From contig NZ_JAERPS020000002.1 of assembly GCF_016918075.2 (NCBI RefSeq), positions 372,001 to 436,000 on the forward strand: DNA of 64,000 nt, given 5' to 3'. The first letter of the stretch is position 1. Each line of letters begins with the position of its first letter. Position numbers and translations under genes: made by a program. This stretch comes from Rheinheimera maricola. Its GTDB lineage: Bacteria > Pseudomonadota > Gammaproteobacteria > Enterobacterales > Alteromonadaceae. Below are positions 42,633-54,932 of the stretch, piece after piece. The notes under the pieces were generated by a model. It was given only the letters and a program-made list of their open reading frames with translations, had not been told where the DNA came from and searched no databases.

Positions 42633-44003
42633 CTACCAACGCTTCTCATATTTTTTCCGCAGCCAGATGGCCAGGCCGTTTAAGCTAATCATCATCAGCA
42701 GTAACACGATAATCGCGGCCGAGGTGCGCGCTTCAAAAAAGTTACGCAGCTCGTTGCCTTGCCATAGATAAATTTGTACCGGCAAAGCACTGGCCTGTTC
42801 AAACGGTGACGCCGGAATAGAAGCGACAAACGATTTCATACCAATTAGCAATAACGGGGCGGTTTCACCCAGTGCCTGTGCCACACCGAGAATGGCGCCA
42901 GTTAAAATACCCGGAATGGCCAGCGGTAATACGTGATGAAATATCGCCTGCATTTTTGATGCGCCCAGTCCTAATGCTGCCTGACGAATAGACGGCGGTA
43001 TAGCCTTTAATGTAGAGCGCGTTGCGATGATCACCGTGGGTAATGTCATCAGAGATAACACTAAGCCCCCGACAATGGGCGCTGACATTGGCAGGTTAAA
43101 CCAACCAATTAATACCGAAGCGCCAAGCAAACCAAATACAATTGATGGCACCGCCGCCAGATTGTTGATATTAACCTCAACCAGGTCGGTAATTTTATTG
43201 CGTGGCGCAAACTCTTCCAAATAAATGGCCGCGGCTACGCCCATCGGCACCGCCAGCAGAATAACCACCAACATCATGTAGAACGAGCCCATAAAAGCGC
43301 CTGCTAAACCGGCAGAGGCTAGTGAACTGCGCGAGTCCGGGTTCATAAACAGTGCCAGGCTAAAGCGGTTTTGAATAACACCATCAGCCGACAATTTATC
43401 TACCCATTCGCGCATTTTCGCGCTCAGTTGCTGCTGCTCGTCTGGCAGGCTGCGATCAATATTACCTTTTAACCAGACATCAATATTGGCATCTGTTAAC
43501 AGGTGCAGCGTGCGGGTTTGGCCGATAATTGACGGATCGGCTACCACCATATCACGCAGTGCAAATCGTTCGCCTGAGGTAACCACCCGCGCCAAATCGC
43601 GCCGGTGCTTGTTTGCATCGGGTAGCACTTTTTGCAAACTGTCGGTGATCAGCCGGTTAAAGTTAACAAAGCCAATTTCGGTCTGCCATTCAATATGCCG
43701 CTGACGGAAATCGTTATCAGACTCGTCATCACGCTGTTGCGGCATTGGTGGGATCTTAATGATCTGCGGATCGAAATAGATATCCAACGTCACAGCCGAT
43801 TGCCAGAACGCTGGCAATCCTTTGGAGAATATATTGATAAACAACACTGCAACCAGCCCAAGGCTGATTAGTACCGCTGTCAGACCTAAACGGCGGAATA
43901 AGTTTTCTTTACGGTGCCGGCGGTTAAGCGAATCTATCACCTTTTGTTGCACCTGGCTGGGCGCTGCAACAGCTTTAATCGGATTTTCTGCAATAATGGT
44001 CAT
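42633..44003 (-). CDS. pstA: Phosphate ABC transporter permease PstA, extended form
   Basis: A 456-residue PstA, about 160 longer than E. coli PstA (296). The N-terminal part has one helix (~38-60) and then a soluble periplasmic-type region (~65-235, with PPMPQQRDDESDNDFRQRH) corresponding to a DUF3333-type extension; the C-terminal ~215 residues are the usual permease with the EAA-like loop LGLGASKMQAIFHHVLPLAIPG. The gene begins three bases after the pstC stop, so both are coupled. The extra domain is common in aquatic gammaproteobacteria, but its function is not known to me. Confidence 0.95.
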   Translation of the reverse strand: MTIIAENPIKAVAAPSQVQQKVIDSLNRRHRKENLFRRLGLTAVLISLGLVAVLFINIFSKGLPAFWQSAVTLDIYFDPQIIKIPPMPQQRDDESDNDFRQRHIEWQTEIGFVNFNRLITDSLQKVLPDANKHRRDLARVVTSGERFALRDMVVADPSIIGQTRTLHLLTDANIDVWLKGNIDRSLPDEQQQLSAKMREWVDKLSADGVIQNRFSLALFMNPDSRSSLASAGLAGAFMGSFYMMLVVILLAVPMGVAAAIYLEEFAPRNKITDLVEVNINNLAAVPSIVFGLLGASVLIGWFNLPMSAPIVGGLVLSLMTLPTVIIATRSTLKAIPPSIRQAALGLGASKMQAIFHHVLPLAIPGILTGAILGVAQALGETAPLLLIGMKSFVASIPASPFEQASALPVQIYLWQGNELRNFFEARTSAAIIVLLLMMISLNGLAIWLRKKYEKRW

Positions 44004-44006
44004 AAG

Positions 44007-45386
44007 TTACTCGTATTGCTCACGGTATTTACGCACTATCACCAGCGCTATTACGTTCAGCAGCAAGGTAATAACGAACAGGGTTAAGCCCAATGCGAAG
44101 GCCACCAGTGATTGCGGACTGGAAAAATCGTTGTCGCCGGTTAACTGATTAACTATGGTTACTGTTACAGTAGATACCGCTTCAAACGGGTTCGCGGTTA
44201 ACGCAGGGCTGTTACCAGCTGCCAACACCACTATCATGGTTTCGCCAATGGCGCGGCTGGCTGCCAGCAACACGGCACCGACTATGCCGGGCAACGCGGC
44301 TGGCAACACTACTTTGAGAATGGTCTCTGATTTAGTAGCACCCAAACCTAACGAGCCATCGCGCATCGATTTTGGTACCTGGGTGATAATGTCATCAGAT
44401 AACGATGAGATAAACGGGATTATCATAATACCCATCACCACCCCGGCGGTCAGCGCTGAAGTCGCGTTAATGTCTAAGCCAATTGCGGCACCTAAATCAC
44501 GTAAAAATGGCCCCACAGTAACCAGCGCAAAGAAGCCGTAAACTATGGTAGGAATGCCCGCTAGCACCTCAATTAACGGCTTAGCAGTATTGCGCAATTT
44601 AACCGGGGCATATTCCGCCAGATAAATCGCCACCATCAAGCCTAAAGGGATCGCCACTAACATGGCAATACCGGCAATTAATGCTGTACCTGCCAACAGC
44701 GGTACCAAACCAAAACTGCCTTGCTCGCCGATACCAACGGTAGAGAACCGTGGATTCCAGGTAGTACCAAAGAAAAACTCGCTCGGCGGAATATAACTAA
44801 AAAACTTCAGCGTCTCGCCTACCATCGATAATACGATACCAATAGTAGTAAGAATGGCCACTGTGGAGCACAGTATCAGCAAAGCTTTAACCACTCGCTC
44901 TACCTGATGCCGCGCTTTTAACCGCGGGGTAATTTTCAGCAGGCTAAGCAGCATACCCACCGCCGCAATTACCGCCATCAAGGAGGTCAGCACCATAGCG
45001 CTATTCGCTTTGAGAATGCGTAAATGCTCGGCAGCGTCTAGCTCCCACTGTGCCGCATCGGCGACGACACCAAAATTATTTGCCAGATTGCTAATACGCT
45101 GAGATACCACCCGTAGCTCATCGGCACTAAGCGCCAACACCGTTGCCGGCAATTGTGACAGCATCATTGAGTTGATTATCGCCGGCGATAACCATAGCCA
45201 TAAGATCAGGATAAAAAATGCGGGTAACACAGCCCACAGACCTACCATCATGCCGTAGTGATGCGGGCGGGAGTGCATACGCAAGTCAGAGTTAACTGTA
45301 GCTACTTTGCGGCTGCGGGCCATACCGAGTTGGTAGCCCAGTGCCAACAACACCAGCAGCACTACAATTAACGAAAGGTTACTCAT
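44007..45386 (-). CDS. pstC: Phosphate ABC transporter permease PstC, extended form
   Basis: A 459-residue PstC, about 140 longer than E. coli PstC (319). Two N-terminal helices (~4-22 and ~46-70) bracket a basic segment; a periplasmic helical region (~72-130) precedes further helices, and the canonical permease core starts near residue 185 with the loop LGLGATKSETILKVVLPAALPGI. It lies 135 bp downstream of pstS, with a terminator/attenuator and a Pho-box-like site in between. It pairs with PstA to form the channel. Confidence 0.95.
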   Translation of the reverse strand: MSNLSLIVVLLVLLALGYQLGMARSRKVATVNSDLRMHSRPHHYGMMVGLWAVLPAFFILILWLWLSPAIINSMMLSQLPATVLALSADELRVVSQRISNLANNFGVVADAAQWELDAAEHLRILKANSAMVLTSLMAVIAAVGMLLSLLKITPRLKARHQVERVVKALLILCSTVAILTTIGIVLSMVGETLKFFSYIPPSEFFFGTTWNPRFSTVGIGEQGSFGLVPLLAGTALIAGIAMLVAIPLGLMVAIYLAEYAPVKLRNTAKPLIEVLAGIPTIVYGFFALVTVGPFLRDLGAAIGLDINATSALTAGVVMGIMIIPFISSLSDDIITQVPKSMRDGSLGLGATKSETILKVVLPAALPGIVGAVLLAASRAIGETMIVVLAAGNSPALTANPFEAVSTVTVTIVNQLTGDNDFSSPQSLVAFALGLTLFVITLLLNVIALVIVRKYREQYE

Positions 45387-45448
45387 GGTTGCTCCGTAAA
45401 CAGCTTACAGGCCTTTGCCTACTATGCTGGGCAGTGTAAGCGGCTTTT

Positions 45449-45466
45449 ATTTCAGTTTTATGACAG
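45449..45466 (-). promoter_or_regulatory. Candidate internal Pho box upstream of pstC
   Basis: On the minus strand it reads CTGTCATAAAACTGAAAT, matching the E. coli-type box at 16 of 18 positions. It lies between the pstS terminator and pstC, 63 bases before the pstC ATG, implying a second Pho promoter for pstCAB-phoU. Confidence 0.68.
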
Positions 45467-45475
45467 CGTGAATAC

Positions 45476-45505
45476 AAAAAAAGAGAACCCGTTACAGGTT
45501 CTCTT
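45476..45505 (-). terminator. Terminator or attenuator after pstS
   Basis: On the minus strand AAGAGAACC and GGTTCTCTT make a 9-bp stem followed by a run of seven T. It lies 17 bp after the pstS stop and would leave pstS transcript in excess over pstCAB. Confidence 0.85.
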
Positions 45506-45521
45506 GTAAACAGCTAGCAGA

Positions 45522-46553
45522 TTATAGCGACTTTTTCTGTCTAATGTTCTGACTTGTCTCTGCACGCTCGTCATCCGACAACGGAATTAAACCAGCACTT
45601 TCTAATGCACTACCAAAGCCTGACATGCCTTCGCTAACATGAAACATGGCATATTCCTGCAAGCCTGGGATCACACCGATATGGGCGCCTTTTACATAAA
45701 TATACAAAGGACGTGATACCGGATATTCGCCAGAAATAATAGTATCCAGGTTTGGCTCTACGCCTGACACTGTCGCCACTTTAATACGGTCACGGTTGGC
45801 TTCATAGAAACTTAAACCAAATACACCCAATGCATCTTTTTGCGCCGTTAAGCGGGCTAAGGTTTCAGTGTAATCACCGGCAATTTCTACTACCCGACCA
45901 TCGGTTCGCATGGCGGTACAAAACTTAGATGCGGCATCCTTGTCCAGCGCTTTTACTTCAGCCAGTGTGTTGCAACCTGGCACAACGACCTTCTCTTCAT
46001 ATACTTCGCGCGTACCATGGTTTGAACCAGGGATCGCCAGTAAAATTTCTTGATCTGGCAAGGTTTTATCAATTTGATTCCAGCGTGTATAAGGATTGCT
46101 AACCATTTTGCCATTTTGCGGCACCTGAGCAGCCTGTGCCATGAACACATGTACCGGCTCCAGTTTAAAAATAGCCGCATCTACACGTGAGGCAAAAACG
46201 ATGCCGTCATAACCAATTTTCACTTCAATGATGTCTTTTACACCATTGGCTTTACAGGCTTCTACTTCGTTCGGACGCATTTTGCGTGAAGAATTCGCCA
46301 CATCAATAGTATTGGCACCCACGCCCTGACAGAACTGACGCAAACCACCTGATGAACCGCCAGAACCAACAACAGGCGTACGGAACTGGGCAAAATTATT
46401 GCCAAATTCTTCTGCTACTACCGATGAAAACGGCAGTACTGTAGAAGAGCCTGCAATCTGGATAGTATCGCGGCTTTGCGCTTGAGCAGTACCGGCTACG
46501 GCCAGTGTCATGCTGGCTGCCAGCAACAAGTTAGACAATTTATTCAGTTTCAT
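45522..46553 (-). CDS. pstS: Periplasmic phosphate-binding protein PstS
   Basis: A 343-residue binding protein: signal peptide MKLNKLSNLLLAASMTLAVAGTAQA, then the family lead IQIAGSSTVLPFSSVVAEEFG and the phosphate-contacting loop VGSGGSSGGLRQFC. It carries additional landmarks VANSSRKM and ITGSN-like IPGSNHGTREVYEE. The ATG at 46553 follows GAGGAA; the longer frame adds ten non-signal residues. It is the first gene of the pst cluster, with a candidate Pho box upstream and a terminator directly downstream that would raise its expression over the membrane components. Confidence 0.97.
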   Translation of the reverse strand: MKLNKLSNLLLAASMTLAVAGTAQAQSRDTIQIAGSSTVLPFSSVVAEEFGNNFAQFRTPVVGSGGSSGGLRQFCQGVGANTIDVANSSRKMRPNEVEACKANGVKDIIEVKIGYDGIVFASRVDAAIFKLEPVHVFMAQAAQVPQNGKMVSNPYTRWNQIDKTLPDQEILLAIPGSNHGTREVYEEKVVVPGCNTLAEVKALDKDAASKFCTAMRTDGRVVEIAGDYTETLARLTAQKDALGVFGLSFYEANRDRIKVATVSGVEPNLDTIISGEYPVSRPLYIYVKGAHIGVIPGLQEYAMFHVSEGMSGFGSALESAGLIPLSDDERAETSQNIRQKKSL

Positions 46554-46889
46554 ATCATTTCCTCGGTTATCCGATTTAGGCATAGGCTAAACATGTACGC
46601 GGCTAGTTTGCTGCATTTTTATTGCAGTAATATGACAGCGAGAAAATTTCTCCGCAGTCGTCAAACTCTAAAGCATTGGGAGCCTAAACAAATGCTAATC
46701 AAGCCAATGCTATCCAGACGCCGAAGATATGTGCTCATATTTATTAACAGCCTCGCGCTGTGTAGTTAATTTGTAATATTCATAGATTATTGTTCAACGC
46801 TTTCACCCTGAAACACAATTATGCTGCGTCTCTTTGTCGGGCGATTTGCATCGAAATAAACAAATAACTAAAAAATTGAGGTTTACCAA
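46554..46889. other. Intergenic region between pstS and the PEP-CTERM gene
   Basis: About 336 bp between divergent genes. The pstS side holds the candidate Pho box at 46621-46638. The remainder is AT-rich with no gene or repeat I can support; a frame at 46476-46769 overlaps pstS and was rejected. Confidence 0.6.
46621..46638 (-). promoter_or_regulatory. Candidate Pho box upstream of pstS
   Basis: On the minus strand it reads CTGTCATATTACTGCAAT. The first half-site is perfect, the second matches at five of seven, and a further TGCAG-type element follows at 11 bp. It lies 67 bases before the pstS ATG in the correct orientation. Confidence 0.62.
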
Positions 46890-47372
46890 ATGTTAAGGAC
46901 ATTTTTATTCTCTGTCAGCATTTTGCTTAGCAGCCTGGTGCTGCCACAACAGGTTTACGCCGCGCCTATTCTGTCGCAGGAAATCATTGATCTTGATGGG
47001 AATGTGCTGGGAAATTTTGCCATTGATCTGCGCAATGTTGATGGTTCAGGCGTGATCACCGACTGGTTAGTCTTCAACTTAACAGACTTTTCACCTATAT
47101 CTATCGACAGCTTTTTTGCTGAAATAGACCCTACTAACCTGACAAGTGGCCTAAGCTTACTGTTTTTCGATATCAATGACCTGAGTTTACAGTTCTTGCT
47201 GCAAGGTTTCTTTGAAATTGATTCAGGTTGGTTTGAAGTGCGTGATTTCAATAGCGGTGAGCTTATATCTGCCACCGGCTTTACCCTGAGTAATGCACAA
47301 CTGGTATCTGAGCCCGGAACGTTGTTGTTTTTAATCGCATCAGCATTTGGATTGATGCTGCGCCGCCGGTAA
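46890..47372 (+). CDS. Small exported PEP-CTERM domain protein
   Basis: A 160-residue exported protein of unknown role. Signal peptide MLRTFLFSVSILLSSLVLPQQVYA; a short acidic, beta-rich middle (about 25-135) with no cysteine; then SEPGTLLFLIASAFGLMLRRR, a PEP-CTERM sorting signal (P-E-P-like motif, hydrophobic helix, basic tail). In other bacteria such proteins are cleaved by an exosortase; none is in this window. GAGG lies eight bases before the ATG. It is monocistronic with a strong terminator. Confidence 0.82.
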   Translation: MLRTFLFSVSILLSSLVLPQQVYAAPILSQEIIDLDGNVLGNFAIDLRNVDGSGVITDWLVFNLTDFSPISIDSFFAEIDPTNLTSGLSLLFFDINDLSLQFLLQGFFEIDSGWFEVRDFNSGELISATGFTLSNAQLVSEPGTLLFLIASAFGLMLRRR

Positions 47373-47408
47373 CTTACTGGCTATCAATTTTACGACATCA
47401 CTAAATGG

Positions 47409-47436
47409 AAAGAGGCGAGATTAATCTCGCCTCTTT
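47409..47436. terminator. Terminator between the PEP-CTERM gene and tdh
   Basis: AAAGAGGCGAGA and TCTCGCCTCTTT form a perfect 12-bp stem around TTAA. On the plus strand it is followed by ATTTTTTC; on the minus strand by CTTTCC, so it works best for the PEP-CTERM gene. Confidence 0.9.
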
Positions 47437-47465
47437 ATTTTTTCAACCCACCGCTACTAGCAACA

Positions 47466-48491
47466 TTAAGACCAGTTTAGTACCACTTTACCCGACTGGC
47501 CTGAGCACATAATGTCGAAACCTTCCTGAAACCGCTCCATTGGTAACTCGTGCGTAACCATGGGTGTTAAATCCAGCCCGGATTGAATTAAGCTAGCCAT
47601 TTTGTACCAGGTTTCAAACATTTCACGGCCATAAATGCCTTTAATTACCAGGCCTTTAAAGATCACCTTGTTCCAGTCCACCGCCATGTCAGACGGCGGA
47701 ATGCCCAGCATAGCAATTTTGCCACCATGGTTCATGGTATCGAGCATGCCGCGAAACGCAGTGGGTACACCAGACATTTCCAGGCCTACGTCAAAGCCTT
47801 CTGTCATGCCCAGCTCTTTCATCACATCTTTTAAGTTTTGCTTGCTGACATCTACCGCCCGGGTGGCACCCATTTTCAGCGCCAGCTCAAGCCGGTAAGG
47901 GTTAACGTCGGTAATCACCACATGGCGGGCACCAACATGACGCGCTACCGCCGCCGCCATAATGCCAATAGGGCCGGCACCGGTGATCAGTACGTCTTCA
48001 CCAACTAGATCAAAAGATAACGCGGTATGCACCGCATTGCCGAACGGGTCGAAAATTGCAGCGATGTTATCCGGAATGTTATCCGCCAGTTTAAAGGCGT
48101 TATAGGCCGGAATAACCAGATACTCGGCAAAAGAACCGGCGCGATTTACGCCGACACCGGTGGTGTTACGACATAAATGCACCCGGCCAGCGCGGCAGTT
48201 ACGGCAATGGCCGCAGGTAATGTGGCCCTCGCCCGATACGCGGTCGCCAATACTGAAACCACGCACTTCTGAGCCCATGCCTTCAATAACGCCGACATAT
48301 TCATGGCCTACTACCATGCCATGCGGAATAGTGTTCTGTGCCCACTCGTCCCACTTATAAATGTGCACGTCGGTACCACAGATGGCGGTTTTTTTGATGC
48401 GTATTAGTACATCATTCGGGCCCACTTCTGGCTTTTCTACCTCAGTTTGCCAAATACCCGGTTCTGCTTTTAACTTTGCTAATGCTTTCAT
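47466..48491 (-). CDS. tdh: L-threonine 3-dehydrogenase
   Basis: A 341-residue zinc-dependent dehydrogenase, the same length as E. coli Tdh. It oxidises threonine to 2-amino-3-ketobutyrate with NAD+. The catalytic zinc site is in [17 protein letters not shown] and VVGHEYVG; the structural zinc cysteines are in [15 protein letters not shown]; the Rossmann motif is [18 protein letters not shown]. The ATG at 48491 matches the E. coli start MKALSKLKAEEGIW; a GTG two codons earlier is the alternative. It lies 15 bp after kbl, which uses its product. Confidence 0.98.
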   Translation of the reverse strand: MKALAKLKAEPGIWQTEVEKPEVGPNDVLIRIKKTAICGTDVHIYKWDEWAQNTIPHGMVVGHEYVGVIEGMGSEVRGFSIGDRVSGEGHITCGHCRNCRAGRVHLCRNTTGVGVNRAGSFAEYLVIPAYNAFKLADNIPDNIAAIFDPFGNAVHTALSFDLVGEDVLITGAGPIGIMAAAVARHVGARHVVITDVNPYRLELALKMGATRAVDVSKQNLKDVMKELGMTEGFDVGLEMSGVPTAFRGMLDTMNHGGKIAMLGIPPSDMAVDWNKVIFKGLVIKGIYGREMFETWYKMASLIQSGLDLTPMVTHELPMERFQEGFDIMCSGQSGKVVLNWS

Positions 48492-48506
48492 TTTCACGCC
48501 CCGCCC

Positions 48507-49703
48507 TTATGCGATCACGCCCATGTCTTTGCCAATACGGATAAAGGCATCAATCGCTTTATCCAGTTGCTCTGTTGTATGTGCTGCTGAAATTTGCGTA
48601 CGAATACGCGCCTGGCCTTTTGGCACCACCGGGAATGAAAAGCCCACCACGTAGATACCCTCGGCCAGCATACGTTTGGCCATTTCTGACGCGACTTTGG
48701 CATCGCCCAGCATTACCGGAATAATGGCATGATCTTTACCGGCCAGGGTAAAGCCAGCGGCCGACATTTTGTTGCGGAAGTAATTGGCGTTATCCCACAG
48801 CTTAGCCCGCAGTGCGTCGCCCTGCGCCAGCATGTCCAGCACTTTAATCGACGCGGTAACAATAGACGGCGCCAGCGAGTTAGAGAACAAATACGGCCGT
48901 GAGCGCTGACGCAGCCATTCAATCACTTCTTTTTTACCCGAGGTATAACCGCCGGAAGCCCCACCCAGAGCTTTACCCAAGGTGCCGGTAATAATGTCAA
49001 CGCGGCTCATTACATCGCAATATTCGTGCGTGCCACGGCCGTTTTTACCAACAAAGCCCACGGCGTGGCTGTCATCAACCATCACCATAGCGCCGTATTT
49101 ATCGGCCAAATCACAGACTGATTTCAGATCGGCAATCACGCCATCCATGGAGAATACGCCATCGGTGGCTATTAGCTTAAAGCGCGCACCATCGGCATCC
49201 GCCTGCTTTAACTGCGCTTCGAGCTCAGCCATATCATTGTTGGCGTAACGATACCGCTTGGCTTTACACAAGCGCACACCGTCAATAATAGAAGCATGGT
49301 TTAATGCATCAGAAATTACCGCATCATCGCTGCTTAAAATAGTTTCGAACAAGCCACCGTTGGCATCAAAGCACGACGAGTACAAAATGGTGTCATCAGT
49401 GCCTAAAAACGCGCTGATTTTTTGCTCCAGCGTTTTATGAATATCCTGGGTGCCGCAAATAAAGCGTACCGACGCCACGCCAAAACCATGGCTGGCTAAC
49501 CCCTGCTGCGCCGCTGCAATTAAATCGGCGTGGTTGGCCAGGCCTAAGTAGTTGTTGGCACAAAAATTCAGTACCTGATGGCCGTTAACCGTAACATCAG
49601 CACTTTGTTGTGACGTGATAATACGTTCTGCTTTGAATAAACCTTCTGCTTTCACATCGTCTAGTTGTTGTTGTAGATGTTGCAGAAAAGCGCCATTGCG
49701 CAT
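48507..49703 (-). CDS. kbl: Glycine C-acetyltransferase (2-amino-3-ketobutyrate CoA ligase)
   Basis: A 398-residue PLP enzyme, the same length as E. coli Kbl. It cleaves 2-amino-3-ketobutyrate with CoA to glycine and acetyl-CoA, completing threonine degradation after Tdh. Landmarks are [31 protein letters not shown] and the PLP lysine in [14 protein letters not shown]. The ATG at 49703, after AGGAGG, gives the standard N-terminus; the open frame extends 15 codons upstream without support. It is first of the two-gene operon kbl-tdh. Confidence 0.98.
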   Translation of the reverse strand: MRNGAFLQHLQQQLDDVKAEGLFKAERIITSQQSADVTVNGHQVLNFCANNYLGLANHADLIAAAQQGLASHGFGVASVRFICGTQDIHKTLEQKISAFLGTDDTILYSSCFDANGGLFETILSSDDAVISDALNHASIIDGVRLCKAKRYRYANNDMAELEAQLKQADADGARFKLIATDGVFSMDGVIADLKSVCDLADKYGAMVMVDDSHAVGFVGKNGRGTHEYCDVMSRVDIITGTLGKALGGASGGYTSGKKEVIEWLRQRSRPYLFSNSLAPSIVTASIKVLDMLAQGDALRAKLWDNANYFRNKMSAAGFTLAGKDHAIIPVMLGDAKVASEMAKRMLAEGIYVVGFSFPVVPKGQARIRTQISAAHTTEQLDKAIDAFIRIGKDMGVIA

Positions 49704-49844
49704 AAAGCCTCCTGTTGCGGGGTAAGGGAACAGAAAAAACGGCGTCATTGTAAAGCTTATAGCCTAAGGCTGCAGCGCTTTTACGTTAACTAAAGCGCTG
49801 TTCAGACCTGCTGCTGTAAAGTTTAGCCTACAAAATAACCAAGG

Positions 49845-52499
<2,655 letters not shown>

Positions 52500-52527
52500 G
52501 TAGCGCGGGGCCACGCAGTGATTAATG

Positions 52528-53604
52528 TTATAGCTTAATAATGATATTGCGCCGGTACAACAGCAGCGACACCCACCAAAATAACACCACATGTAACACA
52601 GCGAATAACAAAGAAGCCGCCTTGGGAGCGAGCAACTGCGCCAACAGGGCAAAACTGTATTGATACAGATTTGTCCCGCCTAACGGAATTAATGCTGCCG
52701 ACACGGCACATAACCAGGCCAGCATATAAATAAACAACGGATTACTACCATACACAATTAACGGCTGTAACAGCGGGCGTTGCTGTTTTACATCACACAG
52801 CCAGACCAACATGGCCAATATTAACAGCAGTATGCCGACAGACAGCAATACATAGCTGCCACTCCATAGCGCTTTGTTTACCGGCCAGTACACACTGGCG
52901 GTCCAGGCCAGTGTTAACAACAATGCCGCCGCGTTAACCAGCCATAAAGCACCTGCCGGTGCACTACGTAGTGCAAGTTGGCCGGCCACATAATAGCCCG
53001 CCAACACCGACACTACAGCCGGTAAACTGCTTAACAAGCCTTCAGGGTCAAAAGCCTGGCCAAAGCCCTGATACAAATGTGCAGAACCCAGCAGATAGCG
53101 ATCCAGCTTGACGACAGCGTTGCTGTCCAGGCTATATGGCTCGGCAGCGCCAAAGCCCAGCAACAGAGCCCAATACACTAGCAAAATAGCTACTCCGAGC
53201 CAGGGCAGATAACGCGCTTTTACTAGCAGCACCAGGATTGCAGCTACCGCGTAGCACAACGCAATGCGCTGCAACACGCCAAAAATACGTAACTCTGCCC
53301 AGCTGGTAGTAAACGGAAACCAATTCAGCAACAGGCCGATAACAAACAACAGCGCCGCACGCTTAGCGATACGGCTTAAGGTGGCGCCGGTTAAGCTGGT
53401 ATGGCGCAGTGAATAAAACATCGCGGCACCTACCACAAATAAAAATGCCGGAAACACAATATCGGCAAAGGTGAAACCATGCCACGGCGCGTGTAGTAGC
53501 GGCGAATAAACATGCTGCCACGACCCCGGTGTATTCACCAGGATCATCAGCGCTATCGCTAAGCCGCGTAGCGCATCCAGCGCATAGAAGCGACCGCCAG
53601 TCAT
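52528..53604 (-). CDS. nagX: NagX-like acyltransferase family membrane protein
   Basis: A 358-residue membrane protein with about ten hydrophobic helices, opening with FYALDALRGLAIALMILVNTPGSW and containing HAPWHGFTFADIVFPAFLFVVG, the DUF5009/heparan-alpha-glucosaminide N-acetyltransferase-like pattern. In Shewanella the homologue NagX belongs to the GlcNAc pathway cluster, possibly acting on or moving GlcNAc oligomers. It shares one base with nagP (TAATG) and is the last gene of the operon. Confidence 0.88.
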   Translation of the reverse strand: MTGGRFYALDALRGLAIALMILVNTPGSWQHVYSPLLHAPWHGFTFADIVFPAFLFVVGAAMFYSLRHTSLTGATLSRIAKRAALLFVIGLLLNWFPFTTSWAELRIFGVLQRIALCYAVAAILVLLVKARYLPWLGVAILLVYWALLLGFGAAEPYSLDSNAVVKLDRYLLGSAHLYQGFGQAFDPEGLLSSLPAVVSVLAGYYVAGQLALRSAPAGALWLVNAAALLLTLAWTASVYWPVNKALWSGSYVLLSVGILLLILAMLVWLCDVKQQRPLLQPLIVYGSNPLFIYMLAWLCAVSAALIPLGGTNLYQYSFALLAQLLAPKAASLLFAVLHVVLFWWVSLLLYRRNIIIKL

Positions 53605-54905
53605 TATTTCCAGCTGGTCAGCTTATGGCCTTTAACGGCGTAAAACAGAATAAACAAATAGCAGGGTAACATCACAACATAAGCACCTTGCTGGCCTAAC
53701 CCGGTGCCACTTGCCAAGCCCCAGAATAGCGGGCCAAAAGCACCACCGGCGATACCCATAATCAGCAATGCTGAACCAATGCTGGTCAATGCGCCCAGCC
53801 CTGACAATGCTAGTGGCCATACTGCTGGCCAGACTATAGCATTGGCTAAGCCCAACACGGCAATAAACAACAACGTATCTGGTAATGCGGTGCCACCAAA
53901 GGGCACCAATATTGTGTTGGCAATAGCATAAGATGAGGTGTCACCCAATACGATTGCCAGCGTCAACGTCAACCCCAGTACGGCAGATACTGCCAGTGCT
54001 GCTTGCTGCGACAATAGCCGCGGAATAAGCAAAATACCCAACACATAGCCCAGCACCATACAGGCCATGGTATAGGATGTCATGACGGTGTAACGCTCTA
54101 CCCCTAAGGACAACGCAAACAAGCCAATCGTGTCACCAGCGATAACTTCGACAGCGACATAAACAAACAACGCCAACACACCCAATACTAACCCTGGTCG
54201 GGCCAAGGCCGCTTTTAGCTGCCCGCGGCTGCCGCTACTGTCGTTGCTTTCTTTTGCCAACTCAGGCAGCGGTGAAAATTTTACTGCCAACGCCAACAAG
54301 CCCAAAAATGCCGCTAAACCCAAATAAGGCAATACCAGACCGGCGGCCATTTCATCAATTTGTACGCTGGTCAGTGCCGTATCGGGCCCGGCAATAAAAC
54401 TGTTGGCCATCAACGCTGTAAACACCATAGGTGCCACCACGCCGGCGGTTTTATTTAAAATACCCATAATGCTGATACGCACGGCAGCGGTTTCTTCCGG
54501 GCCAATTTTTACCACATAGGGATTTACCGCGGTTTGCAGCAACGTCTGGCCGGTGCCTATTACCAACTGTGCCAACAGAAACAACGCAAAGGTTTGCGTT
54601 TGTGCGGCTGGAATGTACAACAAACCAGCTAACATCATAATGGCCATACCCAGTGCCATACCGTTTTTATAGCCTACCTTGCGGATCAGCCAGGCTGATG
54701 GCAGCGCAGTAAAGGTTACTGCTATATAAAAAGAAAACAGTACCAAAGATGCCTGCAGCGGTGTGAGCTGCAACATTTGCTTCAGATACGGCATTAATGA
54801 GCCGTTTAACCAGGTAGCAAAACCAAGCACAAAAAACAGTATTGCCACTATGGCCATTGGTATCACGCTACTGCGTGCTTTAGCCTGCTGTGCCGCCATT
54901 TCCAT
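53604..54905 (-). CDS. nagP: GlcNAc:H+ symporter-like MFS permease (NagP)
   Basis: A 433-residue MFS permease with twelve predicted helices, of the fucose/glucose-galactose (FGHS) subfamily: LFFVLGFATWLNGSLMPYLKQMLQLTPLQASLV, LAQLVIGTGQTLLQTAVNPYVV and VWPLALSGLG. Shewanella NagP, the cytoplasmic-membrane N-acetylglucosamine permease, has this profile and neighbourhood. It stands between nagA and nagX on one transcript. Substrate assignment is by family and context. Confidence 0.92.
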   Translation of the reverse strand: MEMAAQQAKARSSVIPMAIVAILFFVLGFATWLNGSLMPYLKQMLQLTPLQASLVLFSFYIAVTFTALPSAWLIRKVGYKNGMALGMAIMMLAGLLYIPAAQTQTFALFLLAQLVIGTGQTLLQTAVNPYVVKIGPEETAAVRISIMGILNKTAGVVAPMVFTALMANSFIAGPDTALTSVQIDEMAAGLVLPYLGLAAFLGLLALAVKFSPLPELAKESNDSSGSRGQLKAALARPGLVLGVLALFVYVAVEVIAGDTIGLFALSLGVERYTVMTSYTMACMVLGYVLGILLIPRLLSQQAALAVSAVLGLTLTLAIVLGDTSSYAIANTILVPFGGTALPDTLLFIAVLGLANAIVWPAVWPLALSGLGALTSIGSALLIMGIAGGAFGPLFWGLASGTGLGQQGAYVVMLPCYLFILFYAVKGHKLTSWK

Positions 54906-54932
54906 ATTCCTTCCCCGTTTTTTCGTTATTTA

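Noticed and set aside
46476-46769. Open frame of 97 codons over the pstS start and its upstream region
   Set aside because: It runs antisense through the pstS signal peptide and the candidate Pho box, and has no Shine-Dalgarno or recognisable domain.
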